Shown here: one piece after another, positions 58,988-64,000 of the stretch
Position numbering within the stretch: position 1 is the stretch's first letter
How the letters are laid out: each line of letters opens with the position of its first letter
Source: Okeania sp. SIO1I7
GTDB taxonomy: Bacteria > Cyanobacteriota > Cyanobacteriia > Cyanobacteriales > Microcoleaceae
Length of the DNA stretch: 64,000 bases
Assembly (NCBI GenBank): GCA_010672585.1
Contig: JAAHGF010000001.1
Location: 434,001-498,000, forward strand
Direction: 5' to 3'
Program-made: the position numbers and the translations under genes
The notes under the pieces: generated by a model
Told to the model about the DNA's origin: nothing
Databases searched by the model: none
Seen by the model: the letters and a program-made list of their open reading frames with translations, nothing else

Positions 58988-59515
58988 TTACTCCTGCCAA
59001 TCTTTAATTTTTTCCATAACTGCTTCTGGAGTTTGTTTACCTGCGACGCTACCATCAAAAACCACTGCTGGCGCAATCCCACAAGCACCCAAACAACGAG
59101 CTGCCATCAGAGAAATTTGATTATCTGCTGTTGTTTCTCCTACTTTTATATCTAATTCTTTTTCTAGTGCTTTAATTACTTCTCCACCACCTTTTACATA
59201 ACAAGCAGTACCCATACATACAACACAAGTATGAGCTCCACTAGGCTTAAGTGAAAAAATATGATAAAAAGTTGCTACTCCATATACTCTACTCAATGGT
59301 AACTTTAAACCTCGTGCTATATAGGTCAAAACATCAGGTTCTAAATAACCAAATACTGATTGTGCTTTATGCAATACTTCAATTAAAGAATCTTGACGAT
59401 ATTGATTCCGCTTCATTGTAATATCTAACTGTTTAAAGCGTTTATCGCCACTAGGATGACCCTTTTTTTGTTGTTGAGAATCTTTGTTTTTAGTATCTTT
59501 CATGGCAGTTTCCAT
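58988..59515 (-). CDS. hoxE: Bidirectional hydrogenase subunit HoxE
   Basis: HoxE is the NuoE-like subunit with a thioredoxin-type [2Fe-2S] centre, probably linking the diaphorase to the electron donor. A helical bundle (QDSLIEVLHKAQSVFGYLEP) precedes VYGVATFYHIF. The ligands are in VCMGTACYVKGGG and MAARCLGACGIAP. I choose the ATG at 59515, 10 nt after a GAGGAG ribosome binding site; a TTG at 59533 would add six residues upstream. The N-terminal extension is lysine- and glutamine-rich and likely disordered. It is the first gene of the hox string. Confidence 0.93.
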   Translation of the reverse strand: METAMKDTKNKDSQQQKKGHPSGDKRFKQLDITMKRNQYRQDSLIEVLHKAQSVFGYLEPDVLTYIARGLKLPLSRVYGVATFYHIFSLKPSGAHTCVVCMGTACYVKGGGEVIKALEKELDIKVGETTADNQISLMAARCLGACGIAPAVVFDGSVAGKQTPEAVMEKIKDWQE

Positions 59516-59533
59516 TTCTATAATACTCCTCAA

Positions 59534-60254
59534 CTTACTGCTCTTGGTATTTGCTTTTGATAGTAGCCGATATTTACTTAATATTTACTGCCTGCTTATT
59601 AAAGTTTTAATTTATTTATATTGTTACATATTACTGTTTTTTTGAACCACTTGATTTACATTTTATTACATTTTTTTCATCTTGTTTAATAAACAACTTT
59701 TTTGTTGTTTAACCAGGCTTGAAGACGGAGCTTAAATCTTTAATAATTATTCAACAAAATCCCTAAAATAAACTAAATTTTTAATTAAAAATAGTAGAAG
59801 GAAGAAGGAAGAAGGAAGAAGGAAGAAGGAAGAAGGGGTAAATATTGAAAAAAAGGGAAAAAAGATAGAGATAAGAGATAACTATCTCAAATCAACTGGA
59901 GCAGCTATTTTTAAGCATATCCGATCAATATCTACCTTTTTGTAGCATTATTTTTTTAAATTGGTATTACTATATGATATAGATAGAAAATGGCTTCCAT
60001 ATAGCAGATTTCCAGTCAATGAGGTACAGTGCTGAACTTGATAAATTCTCACCATTAAAAAAACTGGCTGAAAAATCTTTGTTGCCGTACCTCATCAACC
60101 TGAAATACTATGTATTATCGTCGCTACACTTCCGCTGCGTTTTGAATGTTAAGTTTTAGCTATGAGGAAGTAGATTTTTCAGAACTATTCGGAACAGTTA
60201 CATTTAAAACCCCAATTAACGATTTAAACATTAATCTAAAACCTACAAAATTCT
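59534..60254. other. Intergenic region between the adenosine kinase gene and hoxE
   Basis: It holds an AAGGAAG heptamer array (59797-59836) followed by 'attgaaaaaaagggaaaaaa', and a 77 bp hairpin with a perfect 9 bp stem (ATGAGGTAC 60019-60027, GTACCTCAT 60087-60095). The hox promoter should lie here, but I cannot place it. Confidence 0.45.
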
Positions 60255-61271
60255 TCAATTAGAAGATGATATTACTTCCTGAAATTTATCTTCCCAAGAA
60301 CCTTCTAAACGCGGACCTTGAATTTGTACAACAGCAGAAGCTAGATAATTTCCCCAACGTGCAGCTTGAATAGGTGTGTAACCATGAGTCAGGCCAAATA
60401 ACACACCTCCAGCAAAAGCATCTCCCGCACCAACAGTATCGATCGCTTTCACAGCAAACCCTGGTACAGGAGTAATTTTTTTATCTTGTACAACTAAACA
60501 ACCTTCCTTACCGTTAGTAATAAAAGCTGTTTCTACCAACTCCCCAATTTTGACAGCACATTCTTCTAAAGACTCAATTCCGCAGAAACTACGAGCTTCA
60601 TCAGCATTGCAAAATAACACATCACAATAATTTGACGCTACTTCGCGGAAGTCATCAGCAAACATATCTACTAAAAACTGGTCAGAGAAAGTAAAACAAA
60701 CTTTAACCTCTTGACGCTTAGAATCTTCCATTGCTTGAATACAAGCTTGCTTTGTGTCCGGTCCAGTCCACAAATAACCTTCTATATAACTGTATTTACA
60801 GCGCTTAATTTGTTCTGCATCAATATCACTAGCACTGAGACTTACAGATACTCCAAGATTAGTACACATGGTACGTTCAGCATCAGGAGTTGTCAGTACC
60901 ACACAAGTACCAGTAGGTCCATTTTCTGTAGATGTAGGAACTACATTAAATTCAATTTTGGACTCAAGCATATCTTGACGGTACAACTCACCATTAGGAT
61001 CGTTGGCGACTTTTGCCACAAAAATACCCGTTCCTCCACTCTGAGCGATCGCTATCATCGTATTTGCTGCTGACCCTCCAGAACGCTTTTTTAAAGAGGT
61101 GTTTTTCAGGTCCTCCAATATTCCTCCTTGTGTTGGAGCATCCATCAGAGTCATTCCACTTTTTTGGAGGGAATGTTTAGCGATCAAATCTTCTTCTACA
61201 AATGCAAGGATATCTACTAAGGCGTTACCAACGCCAAATACGTCTAAATTTTGGGTATTTGCTGCTGTCAT
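60255..61271 (-). CDS. PfkB family kinase, adenosine-kinase-like
   Basis: This 338-residue sugar or nucleoside kinase belongs to the PfkB/ribokinase superfamily. DVFGVGNALVDILAFV is the N-terminal substrate-binding strand, KRSGGSAANTMIAIAQSGG is the first PfkB signature, and DTVGAGDAFAGG (about residues 283-294) is the second, containing the catalytic aspartate and anion hole. TGTCVVLTTPDAERTMCTNL and the length fit bacterial adenosine kinases, which phosphorylate adenosine to AMP. Substrate assignment within the superfamily is by resemblance only. The ATG at 61271 is immediately upstream of DNA carrying family C ends. Confidence 0.87.
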   Translation of the reverse strand: MTAANTQNLDVFGVGNALVDILAFVEEDLIAKHSLQKSGMTLMDAPTQGGILEDLKNTSLKKRSGGSAANTMIAIAQSGGTGIFVAKVANDPNGELYRQDMLESKIEFNVVPTSTENGPTGTCVVLTTPDAERTMCTNLGVSVSLSASDIDAEQIKRCKYSYIEGYLWTGPDTKQACIQAMEDSKRQEVKVCFTFSDQFLVDMFADDFREVASNYCDVLFCNADEARSFCGIESLEECAVKIGELVETAFITNGKEGCLVVQDKKITPVPGFAVKAIDTVGAGDAFAGGVLFGLTHGYTPIQAARWGNYLASAVVQIQGPRLEGSWEDKFQEVISSSN

Positions 61272-61370
61272 CTATTTTTCTATTTTTTGGCCACTTAGGC
61301 ATAATATCATGTCTGGATAAAATGTATAATTTTGATTATGATGTCTGGTTGAATATTTATAAATCAGTAA

Positions 61371-61557
61371 TATCATGTCCGGATAAGAGCGTGATAAAAA
61401 AACTCTCTCCTTCAACTCCAGTTCTTCCTCCTTCCTTCTTCCTTCTTCCTTCTTCCCTCCTGACTTCCCCTCCCAGGAGGGGAGGGCCCCGCGGGTGGGT
61501 TGACTCCTGAGAACTCGGTCGTTATTTATTTTATAACTGTTCAACCGGACATGATAT
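61371..61557. mobile_element. Family C miniature element (perfect 12 bp TIR)
   Basis: TATCATGTCCGG and CCGGACATGATA are perfect inverted ends of a 187 bp element. It contains a CTTCCTT heptamer array and the CCCCTCCCAGGAGGGG module. Another family C end (TATCATGTCTGG) is at 61305. Confidence 0.8.
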
Positions 61558-61751
61558 AATCTGGTAGTAGGGAGAATCAGGAGATTTGTCTTGTTATTGA
61601 GATAATAGGTTTTTTCATCACTAATTATCCTGATTTAATATAAGTACCATTAGGACAAAATACTTTAGTTCAAAGGGAACAGGAAGTAAAATGTCCTAAC
61701 CTGCACTCATGTACCATAAATTATGAAATAGAAGAAGAGAAGATTTACTTA

Positions 61752-62175
61752 TTGACATCTCCAGGGGTTGAAACACCCTGGATTCTGTGGTTAGTCCACC
61801 GCAAATGGGATAAATCCACATTTGCTTAAAGCCTGTCAACAGACTTCTACACTCCTCGGCGTAAATCAAAGATTTAGCTGTGAGCTTACTTTTTTATAGC
61901 TTTCACCAGTGGTTTTACTCAAAATGTTGGAGCAATCTTCTCGCTGCTCTAGCTGCCTACTTGCTTTTCCTGCGGAATGCTGCGCAAACAGCCGTCGTAA
62001 GAAATTAATTCCCCGTCTCCTGTCCGCCGGAATTTCACCGCACTAGCTAGAGGTCATGGCGACAAACCTTGTTCTTACTTGCTATTTCTAGTATACCAGA
62101 CTTTTACGCCGCTTTATTACCCGCGCGTCGTTATTCAACCAGGGGATAAATCACCCTGGCTAACTTCCTCCCGCC
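61752..62175 (-). mobile_element. Non-autonomous IS200/IS605-like element
   Basis: On the minus strand it ends GGAGATGTCAA (61752), with the hairpin CCAGGG...CCCTGG just before it (61761-61781). Near its other end (62139-62159) is a second hairpin with the same CCAGGG/CCCTGG arms. Ends with subterminal hairpins and a TCAA terminus are the hallmark of this family. No transposase or tnpB is encoded in the 420 bp between. The left boundary is approximate. Confidence 0.5.
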
Positions 62176-62215
62176 ATTTTTTATGTTTAGTCTCAAACTG
62201 GTCTTAAACCTGGAA

Positions 62216-62977
62216 TTATGCTTTATTCACTACACTTGATTTAAGATTGTTGAATGACCCAGAGTAGTTAACATTGAAACCATCAGGTAAAATCGCATCA
62301 GCTAACTTAGCACGACTTAAATTAACCTCACTCAAATTAGTATCAAGTAAATTTACCCAACTTAAATCAGCACCATTAAAATTAGCTTTAGTCAAATTAG
62401 CAGCAGACAAATTAGAACTGTTGAGATCGACTTTACTGAAATTAGCCTTAGTCAGATTTGCACTACTCAAGTCTGTAACAATTAAATATGAACCAGTTAA
62501 ATCAGCTTTACTCAAATCTGCGCCTACTAAATTAGCACCAATCAAACTTACATATTTCATATTTGCATGAATCAGACAAGCATAGCTGAGACTAGCACTA
62601 AAAAGAAAAGCACCATCTAGATTCGCTTGAGAAAGGTTAGCGCAAAACAAAAAAGCACGATTTGCATCAATTTTTGAGAGATTAGCACAACTTAAGTTAG
62701 CATTACTCAGATTAGCTTCACATAGTTTAGCATTTGTTAAGTTAGCTTCACTTAAATTTGCCCCTACTAAATTTGTACCACTCAAATTAGCATTACTAAG
62801 ATTCACTCCACTGAGGTTAACATTCGTCAAGTTAGCATCACTCAAATCAGAATTACTAAAATCAGCACCACTCAGATTAATACCACTAAGGTCAACTTCC
62901 GGCAGCTCCATAGCAATAAAGTTTCTATTACCATTAGTATAATCTTCTAGTATTTGCTTGGCATCTCTTATGGGCAT
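62216..62977 (-). CDS. Pentapeptide repeat protein
   Basis: This 253-residue protein consists almost entirely of A(D/N)LXX pentapeptides from about residue 28 to 235 (for example LSGADFSNSDLSDANLTNVN). Such repeats fold into a right-handed four-sided beta helix. The first 25 residues (MPIRDAKQILEDYTNGNRNF) form a short helical cap, and the last 20 are non-repetitive. There is no membrane segment or additional domain. These proteins are very common in cyanobacteria, and most have no defined role; DNA-gyrase protection is known for only a few. The ATG at 62977 is clear. Confidence 0.92.
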   Translation of the reverse strand: MPIRDAKQILEDYTNGNRNFIAMELPEVDLSGINLSGADFSNSDLSDANLTNVNLSGVNLSNANLSGTNLVGANLSEANLTNAKLCEANLSNANLSCANLSKIDANRAFLFCANLSQANLDGAFLFSASLSYACLIHANMKYVSLIGANLVGADLSKADLTGSYLIVTDLSSANLTKANFSKVDLNSSNLSAANLTKANFNGADLSWVNLLDTNLSEVNLSRAKLADAILPDGFNVNYSGSFNNLKSSVVNKA

Positions 62978-63097
62978 CTACGCTAAATAGTTTAGGTTTA
63001 TTCTAAATACTATTATCTCAAAATACTAATCAGTTATAATGAAGTTTAATTTTTTATTAAACAAAGAAAAGCGATCGCTATATATTCAAGAGGAAAA

Positions 63098-64000
63098 ATG
63101 ATTGATGGTCAACTAAAAATTGTTTCTCTAATTCCTAGTGCCACAGAAATTGTTGCAACATTGGGATTAATGGATGCTATGGTTGGTAGAAGTCACGAAT
63201 GTGACTATCCTTCAGAAGTTAAAAATTTGCCTGTTTGTACTCAGCCTAAATTTAATCCTGATGGAAGTAGTCGTGAAATTCATAATTGAGCTACGGAGTT
63301 ATTACAATCTGCTTTGAGTGTCTATCGTGTAGAAACAGAAACTCTAGAGAAATTAGAACCTACTCATATTATTACTCAAGCTCAATGTGATGTTTGTGCC
63401 GTTAGTTTAGCAGAAGTAGAAGTTGCAGTGGCAAGTTTAATTAAAAGTCATCCTCAAATTATTTCTTTACAGCCTAATTTATTGGCAGAAGTTTGGGCAG
63501 ATATGGAACAAGTAGCAATGAGTTTAGGAGTGGATGGAAATGAAGTAATTTCTCAGTTAAAATATAGGGTTAAAGCTTGTGCGGAAAAAACTCAACATTT
63601 ACCAGTTAATGATATTCCGAAAGTAGTTTGTATTGAGTGGAGCGATCCGCTAATGGCAGCAGGAAATTGGATACCAGAATTAGTTAAGTTGGCTGGGGGA
63701 AATTCATTATTTGGAGTAGTGGGAAAACATTCTCCATGGTTAAAATGGGAAGAGTTATTAATTGCTAATCCAGATATTATAATTTTCATGCCTTGTGGTT
63801 TTGATTTAGAACGTACTCGCCAAGATACTATGGAGTTAATTAATCGTCCAGAATGGCAAGATTTACTTGTAGTTAAATCGGGCAAAGTTTACATTACGGA
63901 TGGTAATTCTTATTTTAATCGTCCAGGGCCGAGATTAGTCGATTCTTTAGAAATTTTAGCGGAAATTTTACATCCTGAATTATTTAATTTTGGTTATGAA
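63098..64000 (+). pseudogene. BtuF-like (cobalamin/metal) substrate-binding protein with in-frame TGA; runs off window
   Basis: The frame encodes a periplasmic-binding-protein-type fold without an obvious signal peptide: IVSLIPSATEIVATLG and GRSHECDYP at the start, then, beyond a stop, CDVCAVSLAEVE, VCIEWSDPLMAAGNW, WEELLIANPDIIIFMPCGFD and NRPGPRLVDSLEIL. Residues 1-63 end at TGA (63287-63289), but the same frame continues open to the window end with full family similarity. The TGA stands where an arginine CGA would give REIHNRATELLQ, so a single C-to-T change explains it. It is a pseudogene, a recoded gene or a sequencing error. The 3' end is outside the window. Confidence 0.8.

Noticed and set aside
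1..64000. tRNA and rRNA genes
   Set aside because: I looked for T-loop GGTTCGAATCC-type sequences with matching acceptor stems and for rRNA signatures and found none convincing.

Overview
This window looks like the chromosome of a filamentous, non-heterocystous cyanobacterium. The evidence is the gene set (Ftn2/ZipN, DUF4912, DUF2358, a HoxEFUYH hydrogenase, an RpoD1-type sigma factor), scattered HIP1 octamers (GCGATCGC), AT-rich and loosely packed DNA, and very many small dispersed repeats. An Okeania/Trichodesmium/Microcoleaceae-like oscillatorian is my best guess; that is inference, not a database match.

Layout. 1-4.4 kb: a tellurium/stress-protein island, with a TerA-like gene whose end is replaced by a repeat and two TerD paralogs separated by about 1.4 kb of 263-283 bp tandem repeats. 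5.5-11.3 kb: def, an HtrA/Deg protease and pdhA, with a candidate solitary omega-RNA-like structured RNA between the last two. 12.2-19.1 kb: ftn2/zipN, a DUF4912 protein with about 600 residues of GVGQTMSGVGLTAS-type repeats, and a DUF2358 protein. 19.2-21.4 kb: a dead IS200/IS605 tnpB carrying three different nested miniature elements. 21.4-29 kb: ArsA/Get3 with an HSP20-like tail, a hypothetical protein, an AAA ATPase and a TPR/NTPase-like gene separated by seven copies of a 76 bp repeat, and a Uma2 protein. 29.6-34.5 kb: dnaN and dnaA with a DnaA-box cluster (probable oriC) between them; the interval also holds a second tnpB element and a miniature element. 35.2-46.5 kb: pdhB behind a strong promoter and a structured leader, secD, secF (stop codon supplied by a miniature element), a small membrane protein, an M23-like protein and sigA with a long structured leader. 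46.8-59.5 kb: a DJ-1/PfpI protein, then on the minus strand hoxE, F, U, Y, a secreted SNase-like gene, hoxH, and three extra genes (2Fe-2S thioredoxin-like protein, PAS protein, SpoIIE/PP2C-like phosphatase). 60-64 kb: an adenosine-kinase-like PfkB kinase, a non-autonomous IS200/IS605-like element, a pentapeptide-repeat protein and a BtuF-like gene with an in-frame TGA.

How it fits together. pdhA and pdhB encode the two halves of pyruvate dehydrogenase E1 although they lie 24 kb apart. dnaA, oriC and dnaN form a replication-start locus. secD and secF form one export sub-complex. hoxEFUYH encode the NAD(P)-linked bidirectional [NiFe] hydrogenase; the Fe-S/PAS/phosphatase trio resembles a redox-signalling module and may regulate it. 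Repeats are the other main content. I distinguish at least six families: A (TIR TTAGGGYTTGCTGA, YAATTA target), B (GGCGTTGCTGA, 8 bp target duplication), C (TATCATGTCCGG), E (GGTTTAAAGCCTCC block with TAATTAT runs), F (ATACC...CACGGAA) and I (TATAGCRCTACG). There are also IS200/IS605 remnants and simple heptamer or octamer repeats. No rRNA, tRNA or CRISPR array was seen.
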